From the NCBI GenBank assembly GCA_003446655.1, contig DMCZ01000260.1, positions 1,249-8,366 of the forward strand: a stretch of 7,118 bases of DNA, written 5' to 3'. This stretch comes from Thauera sp. Its GTDB lineage: Bacteria; Pseudomonadota; Gammaproteobacteria; Burkholderiales; Rhodocyclaceae. Below are positions 1 through 5,837 of this stretch, piece after piece; position 1 is the first letter of the stretch, and each line of letters opens with the position of its first letter. The translations under genes were made by a program, and so were the position numbers. The notes under the pieces were generated by a model. That model was not told where the DNA came from, made no database searches, and worked only from the letters and a program-made list of their open reading frames with translations.

Positions 1-33
1 TACTCCAGTTGATGGGTCTGCAAAGAATCGCGC

Positions 34-62
34 ACTGTAAGAGGGTGTCGGGGAAAAGTCAA
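34..62 (-). promoter_or_regulatory. Possible sigma70-type promoter pointing left
   Basis: On the minus strand TTGACT (62 to 57) is followed after exactly 17 bases by TACAGT (39 to 34). The first matches five of six bases of the -35 consensus and the second four of six of the -10 consensus. Transcription would begin near position 27 and leave the window, so the gene served is not visible. A GGAG at 6 to 3 on the same strand could be a ribosome binding site for a gene starting just outside. The surrounding 150 bases are clearly less GC-rich than the genes, which suits a promoter region but also raises the chance of random matches. Confidence 0.35.
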
Positions 63-103
63 TGAAAACAAGCATGGGCAGAGCGTGTGGCGCCTCCTGA
101 ATG

Positions 104-124
104 AGTGTAAAGAAATCCGACACT
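104..124. promoter_or_regulatory. Inverted repeat AGTGT-N11-ACACT, possible operator
   Basis: The perfect five-base inverted repeat AGTGT/ACACT is separated by 11 bases. It contains TGTAA (106-110) and CCGACA (117-122). A partly related element lies at 36-51, where TGTAA is followed by TGTCGG, the reverse complement of CCGACA. The site is in the non-coding stretch beyond the transporter stop codon and upstream of the possible leftward promoter, a suitable place for an activator site. The protein that would bind is unknown. I saw no convincing GG-N10-GC sigma54 promoter nearby on either strand. Confidence 0.3.
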
Positions 125-152
125 TGTTCGGGTGCCGCCTGAAACGGGCCGA

Positions 153-1841
153 TCAGCCTTTTGCCAGCGCTGCCAGCAGGGCATCCAGCGCCTGGTGCTC
201 GGTCCGGTAGCTCGCCTGCGCCTTCACCCGCGCCCACACGCCGTCTCGCTCCATGGCGTCGATCACCTGCTTCTTGAGCCCGCAGAAGGCGATCGACTGG
301 CCCTGGGCATTGAAGCGCTCGATGAGTCCGGCCAGGGTATGCAGGCCGGTGGCGTCGATGTCGTTGATGCCCGCGCCCGACACCAGCACGATCTTCACGC
401 CCTCCTGCGCACGCGCGGCGTCGAGCATGGCGTCCTCGAAGGTGGCGGCGGTGACGAAGCTGAGCGGGCTGTCGAAGCGCAGGATCACGAGCTGCGGGTG
501 TGGATGCGGCAGGCCGAAGCGCTCGCGGTCGCGGTAGGTGCCGTCTTCGTGCAGGCCGAGCAGCGCCGCGCGCGGACGCATGCCGCGATACACCATCAGC
601 GCCAGCGACAGGATGAGGCCGGTGAAGATGCCGTTCTGGATGTTGGGCGCAAAGGCCAGCGTGGCGAGGAAGGTGACCGCCGCGCCCGCGCCGTCGTCGC
701 GGCTCGCGCGCCAGGCGCGCACCAGCACCTTGAAGTCCATGAGGCCAGCCACCGCCTGCAGGATGATCGCCGCCAGCACGGGTTTGGGCAGGTGCCACAG
801 CAGCGGCGTGAGGTAGAGCAGGGCGAGCAGCACGAAGGCCGCGGTGACGATGGACGACAGGCCGGTGCGCGCGTCGCTCGCATAATTGAGCGCCGAGCGC
901 GAGAACGAGGCGCTGACCGGCATGCCGCTGGTGAACGCGGCGGCGATCTTGGCGAGGCCCTGGCCGATCAGCTCCTGGTCCTGCCGCCAGGGTTCGCGCG
1001 TGCGGCCGGAGATGAGCTTGGCGCTGGAGGCAGCCTCCATGAAGCTGACCATCGCGACGACGAAGGCGGCCGGCAGCAGCGCGGCGATCAGCTCCAGGCG
1101 CAGCGGCGGCAGGCCGAGTTCCGGCAACCCGCCCGGCACGTCGCCCACCACCGCGCCGCCGCCCGCGGCGAAACCCGTCCACGCCGAGAGCGCGGTGGCC
1201 GCTGCGACCACCAGCGGTACGCCGGGCAGGCGCGGCCACAGGCGCTTGAGTGCCACCAGAGCCGCCAGGCTGCCGAGACCGAAACCCACCGAGGCCGGGT
1301 GAAGGTCGGTTACCCCGCCGAGCGCCTGGGCGAAGTCGAGCATCAGGTGCTGGGAGTGGGGCATGGTCAGCCCGAGCAGGGGCGGGATCTGGGTCAGGCA
1401 GATGATCAGCGCCGCCGCATTCACGAAGCCCATCAGCACCGGCACCGAAAGCAGGTTGAGCAGCCAGCCCAGGCGGAGCACGCCGAGTGCGAGCTGGATG
1501 AGTCCGGACAGGAGCGCGAGCAACAAGGCAAGTCCGATGAGGTCGCCGCCGGCAAGGCCGCCGAGCGGTGCGATGCTGGCGGCGACCAGCAGGCTGGTGA
1601 GCGCCACCGGCCCGGTAGACAGCTGGCTGCAGGAGCCGAACAGCGCCGCCACGACCGCTGGCACCAGCGCGGCGTAAAGCCCGACGTGCGGCGGCAGGCC
1701 GGCGAGCTTGGCGTAGGCCAGCGCCTGCGGAATCATCACCAGCGCCACGGTGATGCCGGCGGCGATGTCGCCGCGCACGCCGGCGGCGCGCCATTGCGCC
1801 GGCCATGACAGGAAGGTGAACACGCGCTGGAGGGTCGACAT
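153..1841 (-). CDS. SulP-family anion transporter with STAS domain
   Basis: This is an inner-membrane permease of the SulP/SLC26 family, which moves sulfate, bicarbonate, dicarboxylates or other anions; the substrate cannot be told from sequence. The 562-residue product is normal for the family. The N-terminal signature is clear: a DIAAGITVALVMIPQALAYA helix followed by LAGLPPHVGLYAAL (about residues 25-60). The membrane domain runs to about residue 420 with many hydrophobic segments and contains the conserved GMPVSASFSRSALNY stretch (306-320). A cytoplasmic STAS domain follows (about 447-558), with the loop GINDIDATGLHTL (491-503) that holds the usual acidic and hydroxyl residues. The start at 1841 is chosen by homology. 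The frame stays open to 1970 with other ATGs at 1865 and 1913, and none has a good ribosome binding site. The gene is divergent from the LysR gene. No strong terminator is seen after its stop. Confidence 0.93.
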   Translation of the reverse strand: MSTLQRVFTFLSWPAQWRAAGVRGDIAAGITVALVMIPQALAYAKLAGLPPHVGLYAALVPAVVAALFGSCSQLSTGPVALTSLLVAASIAPLGGLAGGDLIGLALLLALLSGLIQLALGVLRLGWLLNLLSVPVLMGFVNAAALIICLTQIPPLLGLTMPHSQHLMLDFAQALGGVTDLHPASVGFGLGSLAALVALKRLWPRLPGVPLVVAAATALSAWTGFAAGGGAVVGDVPGGLPELGLPPLRLELIAALLPAAFVVAMVSFMEAASSAKLISGRTREPWRQDQELIGQGLAKIAAAFTSGMPVSASFSRSALNYASDARTGLSSIVTAAFVLLALLYLTPLLWHLPKPVLAAIILQAVAGLMDFKVLVRAWRASRDDGAGAAVTFLATLAFAPNIQNGIFTGLILSLALMVYRGMRPRAALLGLHEDGTYRDRERFGLPHPHPQLVILRFDSPLSFVTAATFEDAMLDAARAQEGVKIVLVSGAGINDIDATGLHTLAGLIERFNAQGQSIAFCGLKKQVIDAMERDGVWARVKAQASYRTEHQALDALLAALAKG

Positions 1842-1910
1842 TGGAGGTGGCCGCCGTGTGCCCATGCTTCGGCAATGCGCCCGGAGCCTTGGATCTGATT
1901 CGAAGGGCCC

Positions 1911-1930
1911 CATGTTAACGATTAAACGTG
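1911..1930. promoter_or_regulatory. Imperfect dyad in divergent transporter/LysR intergenic region
   Basis: The 248-base region between the transporter start and the LysR start is GC-rich except for this AT-rich island. It holds half-sites CATGTT (1911-1916) and AACGTG (1925-1930), which match in five of six positions as an inverted repeat with an 8-base spacer. It includes a T-N11-A pair (1913 and 1925), the usual minimal LysR-type site. On the minus strand the same island contains TTTAAT, which resembles a -10 box, but no matching -35 is present. The island would fall inside the open frame upstream of the chosen transporter start. This is a candidate operator only. Confidence 0.3.
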
Positions 1931-2049
1931 CCTGCCTCCATGGACGGAGATGGGCCACCGGGGCGATCACCCTTACCCACGGGCGCTGCGCGAGCGGGCC
2001 CGCCTGTTCCTGCGGTCACCCCGGATGGGGCATCGGGGGCTGGCGCGCG

Positions 2050-2055
2050 CATAAT
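2050..2055 (+). promoter_or_regulatory. Possible -10 box for the LysR gene
   Basis: CATAAT matches five of six bases of the -10 consensus in an otherwise very GC-rich stretch, and no good -35 lies 16-18 bases upstream. Transcription from here would start near 2062, giving a leader of about 28 bases before the chosen ATG at 2090. That would exclude the upstream in-frame ATGs. Confidence 0.3.
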
Positions 2056-2089
2056 GCGGCGACCCCAGATGGCCCGGAGTGCAGTCCCG

Positions 2090-2971
2090 ATGGCGACCAG
2101 CCGCATCCCCCCGATCCAGTGCCTGCAGACCTTCGAGGCGGTCGCGCGTCTGCGCAGCGCCAGCCGGGCGGCAGAGGCGCTGTGCGTCACAGTGAGCGCC
2201 GTCAGTCATCGCCTGCGTCAGCTCGAGTCCCATCTCGGTATCCGGCTGTTCTGTCGCGGCGACTTCACCCTCACCGCCGACGGCGCCACCTACCTGCAGC
2301 AGGTGTGCACTGCGCTCGCCGCGCTGCAGAATGTTCCCGGCGAGCGCGTCGCGGCGAGCGCGCCGCGGCTGCGGGTGGCGATCACGCCCTCGTTCTGTCG
2401 GCAGTTCGTGATGCCCAAGCTCGAGCTGTTCCGGCGCAGCTACCCCGACATCGAGCTCACCCTGCAGGTGTCGATCCCGCTGCGCGACGTCACCGCCGAG
2501 GAGGCCGACCTCGAGATCCGCTACGGCCTGGGCGGCTACACCGACCTCGAGCACCGGCTGATCCTGCGCGACGTGGCAACGCCGGCCTGCAGCCCGGCCT
2601 TTCTCGACGAGTTCGGCCCCTTCGACGGCTTCGCGGGCGAGGCCGAGCTCACCGCCACGCAACTCATCCGCAGCCCGCTCGAGCCGTGGGCGAACTGGTT
2701 CGCGCATTGCGGGCGCAGCCTCGCCGAGCCGGCGCGCGGCGCGCAGTTCAACGATCTGGGTCTGGTATACGACGCCGCGGCGAGCGGCTTCGGGGTCGCG
2801 CTGGTGCGGCACAAGCTCGGCGCCGCCTGGTTCGACAGCGGGCGCCTGCTGTCGCTGTCGGACCGTCCCATGGTGTCACCCTATGGTCATTACATCTGCT
2901 GGGCGCCCGGTGCGCTCGAGCGCTGGGAGTGCGCCGCCTTCGTCGACTGGTTGCAGGGCGTGCTGCCCTGA
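2090..2971 (+). CDS. LysR-type transcriptional regulator, GcvA-like
   Basis: This is a DNA-binding regulator with an N-terminal winged helix-turn-helix (about residues 9-67) and a C-terminal periplasmic-binding-protein-like effector domain (about 93-293). The HTH signature is clear: LQTFEAVARLRSASRAAEAL followed by VTVSAVSHRLRQLESHLGIRLF (33-54). The effector domain follows the GcvA-like pattern, including LRVAITPSF, EEADLEIRYG and W-ANWF (200-204). At 293 residues it has the usual family length. The start at 2090 places the HTH near the N-terminus, and GGAG at 2076-2079 is 10 bases upstream. Longer starts (1928, 2054, 2069) would add a low-complexity Pro/Ala-rich tail. It is divergent from the transporter and lies 191 bases before glcD on the same strand. 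It is a likely regulator of one or both, probably responding to a small organic acid (inference). It is not a GntR-type GlcC. Confidence 0.93.
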   Translation: MATSRIPPIQCLQTFEAVARLRSASRAAEALCVTVSAVSHRLRQLESHLGIRLFCRGDFTLTADGATYLQQVCTALAALQNVPGERVAASAPRLRVAITPSFCRQFVMPKLELFRRSYPDIELTLQVSIPLRDVTAEEADLEIRYGLGGYTDLEHRLILRDVATPACSPAFLDEFGPFDGFAGEAELTATQLIRSPLEPWANWFAHCGRSLAEPARGAQFNDLGLVYDAAASGFGVALVRHKLGAAWFDSGRLLSLSDRPMVSPYGHYICWAPGALERWECAAFVDWLQGVLP

Positions 2972-2978
2972 GCGACCG

Positions 2979-2990
2979 CCGCCGCGGCGG
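2979..2990. other. GC-only palindrome after the LysR gene
   Basis: A perfect 12-base palindrome, CCGCCGCGGCGG, begins seven bases after the LysR stop. It has no loop and no T-run, so it is not a convincing intrinsic terminator. In DNA this GC-rich it may be chance. Confidence 0.2.
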
Positions 2991-3043
2991 GCGCCATGGG
3001 CCGGCGGGGCCGGTGAGCTGTCTCGCGGCGGCCCTTCGCGCTG

Positions 3044-3056
3044 TGAAAGTTCTTCA
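3044..3056. promoter_or_regulatory. Candidate LysR-type binding site (T-N11-A) upstream of glcD
   Basis: TGAA-N5-TTCA forms a perfect short dyad with the T-N11-A layout typical of LysR-type regulators. Its centre (3050) is about 64 bases before the transcription start predicted from the TATACT box at 3102, matching the classical position of the recognition site for these activators. The adjacent LysR gene makes this a sensible operator. Four-base half-sites can also occur by chance in a 190-base gap. Confidence 0.4.
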
Positions 3057-3080
3057 AGGCCGCCGCAAAAATGCGTCAAC

Positions 3081-3097
3081 CCCCGCCCGCTGCGGGG
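3081..3097. repeat. Inverted repeat CCCCGC-N5-GCGGGG before the glcD -10 box
   Basis: A perfect six-base inverted repeat with a five-base loop ends five bases before the TATACT box, so it occupies the space where a -35 element and spacer would be. It could bind a regulator or simply reflect GC richness. It has no T-run, so it is unlikely to end transcription of the LysR gene. Confidence 0.3.
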
Positions 3098-3101
3098 CAC
3101 C

Positions 3102-3107
3102 TATACT
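3102..3107 (+). promoter_or_regulatory. Likely -10 box of the glcDEF promoter
   Basis: TATACT matches five of six bases of the -10 consensus and lies 55 bases before the glcD start codon. No recognisable -35 sits 16-18 bases upstream, where the sequence is mostly C. A promoter with a good -10 and no -35 fits activator-dependent transcription. Initiation would be near 3113-3114. Confidence 0.45.
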
Positions 3108-3162
3108 CTTCCGGCACGGCGGGCGAGGGCGTCCGTCGCGGTCCCTTGGTGAGGACACGAAG

Positions 3163-4674
3163 ATGAATGCTGAAGTCGAGGCGTTGCCATTCGGCGAGAC
3201 CGAGCGCGACTTTTCCGCGATCGACAAGGTGCGTGTGGTCGAGGCGCTCAGCCGCGTGCTGCCCGCCGGCACGCTGATGTACGAGACCGAGGATCTGCGC
3301 CCCTATGAGTGCGACGGCCTCGCCGCCTATCGCGCGCTGCCGCTGGTGGTGGCGCTGCCGACCACCGAGGCGCAGGTGGTGGACGTGCTGCGCATCTGCC
3401 ACGAGCTTGGGGTGCCGGTGGTGGCGCGCGGCGCGGGCACCGGGCTGTCGGGCGGCGCGCTGCCGCACACGCGCGGCGTGCTGCTGTCGCTGGCGCGCTT
3501 CAACCGCATCCTCGCGCTCGACCCGCTCGCGCGCACCGCGGTTGTGCAGCCCGGCGTGCGCAACCTGGCGATCTCCGAGGCTGCCGCACCCCATGGCCTG
3601 TACTACGCGCCCGACCCGTCCTCGCAGATCGCGTGCTCGATCGGCGGCAACGTGGCCGAGAACGCCGGCGGCGTGCATTGCCTCAAGTACGGGCTCACGG
3701 TGCATAACCTGCTGCGCGTGCGCGGGGTGACCATCGAGGGCGAGATCGTCGAGATCGGTTCCGGCGCGCTCGACTCGCCGGGCTACGACCTGCTGGCGCT
3801 GGTCACCGGATCCGAGGGCATGCTGGTGGTGGTGACCGAGGTCACCGTCAAGCTGGTGCCCAAGCCGCAGCTCGCGCAGTGCGTGCTCGCCGCCTTCGAC
3901 GACGTGGTCCGCGCCGGCGACGCGGTGGCGCGGATCATCGCCGCCGGCATCATCCCTGCCGGACTCGAGATGATGGACCAGCCCGCCACCGCGGCGGTCG
4001 AGGAGTTCGTGCGCGCCGGCTACCCGCTCGACGCCAAGGCCATCCTGCTGTGCGAGGCCGACGGCACGCCGGAGGAGGTGGCCGAGGAGATCGCACGCGT
4101 GCGCGCCGTGCTCGAGGACAGCGGCGCCACCGAGATCCGCGTGTCCCGCGACGAGGCAGAGCGGCTCAGGTTCTGGGCTGGACGCAAGGCGGCTTTCCCG
4201 GCCGCGGGACGGATCTCGCCCGACTACTACTGCATGGACGGCACGATTCCACGCAAGCGCCTGGGCGAGATGCTGACCGCGATCCAGGACATGGAGCGCA
4301 AGTACGGCCTGCGCTGCATGAACGTCTTCCACGCCGGTGACGGCAACCTGCATCCGCTGATCCTGTTCGACGCCAACCAGCCTGACGAGCTCGAGCGCGC
4401 CGAGGCGTTCGGCGCCGAGATCCTCGAGCTGTCGGTGGCGCTCGGTGGCACCATCACTGGCGAGCATGGCGTCGGGCTGGAGAAGATCAATCAGATGTGC
4501 GCGCAGTTCAGCACGGCCGAGGTGCGCCAGTTCTTCCGCGTCAAGGCGGCCTTCGACCCCCCGGGTCTGCTCAACCCCGGCAAGGCGATTCCAACGCTCA
4601 ACCGCTGCGCCGAGTACGGCCGCATGAAGGTGAGCAAGGGCCATGTGCCGTATCCGGACATCCCGCGATTCTGA
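3163..4674 (+). CDS. glcD: Glycolate oxidase FAD subunit GlcD
   Basis: This is the catalytic flavoprotein subunit of membrane-associated glycolate oxidase. It oxidises glycolate (often also D-lactate) to glyoxylate and passes electrons to GlcE/GlcF and then to quinone. The 503 residues compare with about 499 for E. coli GlcD and align along the whole length. An FAD-binding PCMH domain covers about residues 55-235, with the pyrophosphate loop VARGAGTGLSGGALP (87-101) and PDPSSQIACSIGGNVAENAGG (150-170). The C-terminal FAD-oxidase domain has HAGDGNLHP (390-398) and GEHGVG (433-438), ending in the typical FDPPGLLNPGK (464-474). The start at 3163 is supported by GAGG at 3151-3154, eight bases upstream. 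The frame is open further upstream but that part overlaps the LysR gene and shows no homology. One oddity is Val222, where relatives have Gly in the GSEGMLG motif. It is first gene of a likely glcDEF operon. Confidence 0.96.
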   Translation: MNAEVEALPFGETERDFSAIDKVRVVEALSRVLPAGTLMYETEDLRPYECDGLAAYRALPLVVALPTTEAQVVDVLRICHELGVPVVARGAGTGLSGGALPHTRGVLLSLARFNRILALDPLARTAVVQPGVRNLAISEAAAPHGLYYAPDPSSQIACSIGGNVAENAGGVHCLKYGLTVHNLLRVRGVTIEGEIVEIGSGALDSPGYDLLALVTGSEGMLVVVTEVTVKLVPKPQLAQCVLAAFDDVVRAGDAVARIIAAGIIPAGLEMMDQPATAAVEEFVRAGYPLDAKAILLCEADGTPEEVAEEIARVRAVLEDSGATEIRVSRDEAERLRFWAGRKAAFPAAGRISPDYYCMDGTIPRKRLGEMLTAIQDMERKYGLRCMNVFHAGDGNLHPLILFDANQPDELERAEAFGAEILELSVALGGTITGEHGVGLEKINQMCAQFSTAEVRQFFRVKAAFDPPGLLNPGKAIPTLNRCAEYGRMKVSKGHVPYPDIPRF

Positions 4675-4764
4675 ATCGGCTGACTGCGGCTTGCGTCGCG
4701 CCTGCGCGCGCTTCGGGGTGGCCACGGGCCTGGCCGTGCATTTGAATGCTTGGACGATGAGACG
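4675..4764 (+). other. glcD-glcE gap with two small inverted repeats
   Basis: The 90-base gap is unusually long for genes of one complex. It contains CACGG-N6-CCGTG (4723-4727 and 4734-4738) and, directly joined to it, GCATT-TG-AATGC (4738-4742 and 4745-4749). These could form small RNA hairpins before glcE. No T-run follows, so termination is unlikely. A four-codon frame starting with ATG at 4746 ends with TGA at 4758-4760, just before glcE; its significance is unknown. Confidence 0.3.
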
Positions 4765-5835
4765 ATGACAACGATCGAGAAGGAATGGGCGGAGCGCGTG
4801 CGTGCGGCGGCCGCGGCGGGCGCACCGCTGTGTTTGCGCGGTGGCGGGACCAAGGATTTCTACGGCCGGATGCCCATGGGCGAGATCTTCGATCTGCGCG
4901 CCAACGCCGGCATAGTGGCGCATGAGCCGACCGAACTGGTCGTGACGGTACGCGGTGGTACGCCGCTTGCGGAGCTCGAGGCCGCGCTCGCGGACAAGGG
5001 GCAGTATCTGGCCTTCGAGCCGCCGCATTTCGGGACCGGCGCGACCGTCGCTGGCTGCGTGGCTGCAGGCCTCGCCGGGCCGCGGCGCGCGGCCATGGGC
5101 GCGGTGCGCGACTTCATGCTCGGGGTCAAGCTGCTCGATGGCCGCGGTGAGATCATGCGGTTCGGCGGCCAGGTCATGAAGAACGTCGCCGGCTATGACA
5201 TCTCGCGCCTGGTCGCAGGCAGCCTCGGCACGCTCGGCATCGTGCTCGAGGTCTCGCTGAAGGTCCTGCCGCGCCCCGTGGCGGAGGCCACGCTGCGCTT
5301 CGAGTTCGACGAGGCGAGCGCGCTGCGCCGGATGAACGAATGGGGCGGCCAGCCGCTGCCGGTGTCGGCCACGCTGTGGCACGCGGGCGTGCTGCATCTG
5401 CGCCTGTCCGGGGCGGAGGCCGCGGTGCGTGCAGCGACCGAAAAGCTGGGGGGCGATCAACTTGCCGCCGACGAGGCCACCGCGCTGTGGACGTCAGTGC
5501 GCGAGCAGGCCGCGGCGCCCTTCGCGCTCGAGCCGGGCGAGGTTCTGTGGCGCGTGGCGCTGCCGAGCACGGCGCCAGCGCTGGCGCTTCCCGGCCGCCA
5601 GGTGGTCGAGTGGGGCGGGGCGCTGCGCTGGCTGGCGAGCGCGGGCGAGGCTGCGCAGATCCGCGCGCGCGCAGCTGAGCTGGGCGGCCATGCCGCGGCG
5701 TTCCGCGGCGGTGATCCCCGCGGCGAGGTCTTCCAGCCCCTGTCGGCACCCCTGGCAGGGATCCACCGCCGCCTGAAGCAGGCTTTCGACCCGGCGGGCA
5801 TCTTCAATCCCGACCGTCTCTATCCGGAGTTCTGA
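4765..5835 (+). CDS. glcE: Glycolate oxidase subunit GlcE (FAD-binding)
   Basis: This is the second flavin-domain subunit of glycolate oxidase, needed with GlcD and GlcF for activity. The 356 residues compare with about 350 in E. coli GlcE, with matching blocks throughout. These include PLCLRGGGTKDFYG (21-34), VAHEPTELVVTVRGGTPLAELEAAL (51-75), the EPPHFG block (85-90), GLAGPRRAAMGAVRDF (102-117), FGGQVMKNVAGYDISRLVAGSLGTLG (133-158), LPGRQVVEWGGALRWL (275-290) and FDPAGIFNPDRLY (341-353). It is shorter than GlcD and lacks the GDGNLHP and GEHG motifs, as usual for GlcE. The start is uncertain: TTG at 4750 would add five residues, while ATG at 4765 gives the usual N-terminal length; neither has a strong ribosome binding site (GGA at 4752-4754 is about 10 bases before the ATG). 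The gene end is two bases before glcF, indicating coupled translation. Confidence 0.95.
   Translation: MTTIEKEWAERVRAAAAAGAPLCLRGGGTKDFYGRMPMGEIFDLRANAGIVAHEPTELVVTVRGGTPLAELEAALADKGQYLAFEPPHFGTGATVAGCVAAGLAGPRRAAMGAVRDFMLGVKLLDGRGEIMRFGGQVMKNVAGYDISRLVAGSLGTLGIVLEVSLKVLPRPVAEATLRFEFDEASALRRMNEWGGQPLPVSATLWHAGVLHLRLSGAEAAVRAATEKLGGDQLAADEATALWTSVREQAAAPFALEPGEVLWRVALPSTAPALALPGRQVVEWGGALRWLASAGEAAQIRARAAELGGHAAAFRGGDPRGEVFQPLSAPLAGIHRRLKQAFDPAGIFNPDRLYPEF
5826..5829 (+). promoter_or_regulatory. glcF ribosome binding site within the glcE end
   Basis: GGAG lies eight bases before the glcF ATG and inside the last codons of glcE. It fixes the glcF start at 5838 and suggests that the two are translated together. 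Confidence 0.6.
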
Positions 5836-5837
5836 GC

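Noticed and set aside
1..152. A sigma54 promoter near the TGTAA/CCGACA motifs
   Set aside because: I searched both strands for GG-N10-GC with TGGCAC/TTGC character and found no acceptable match.
132..1808. A 558-codon open frame on the plus strand opposite the transporter gene
   Set aside because: The product is rich in Arg, Gln, His and Ala with no recognisable domain, and the opposite strand encodes a full SulP protein. Open antisense frames are expected from GC-rich codon use.
1994..2003. Ten-base palindrome GCGGGCCCGC in the divergent region
   Set aside because: It is GC-only in a very GC-rich region and its position relative to any promoter has no clear meaning; likely chance.
1928..2089. 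A longer LysR protein starting at 1928
   Set aside because: It would add 54 Pro/Ala/Gly-rich residues ahead of the HTH; family members begin close to the HTH, and GGAG plus a possible -10 box support 2090.
1750..3162. The long in-frame extension upstream of glcD, suggesting a fusion protein
   Set aside because: It overlaps the LysR gene in another frame, has no homology, and glcD has its own ribosome binding site and family-typical N-terminus at 3163.
3076..5460. A 794-codon open frame on the minus strand across glcD and glcE
   Set aside because: It lies antisense to two well-supported genes and the intervening gap, has low-complexity His/Arg/Ala-rich content and no family match.
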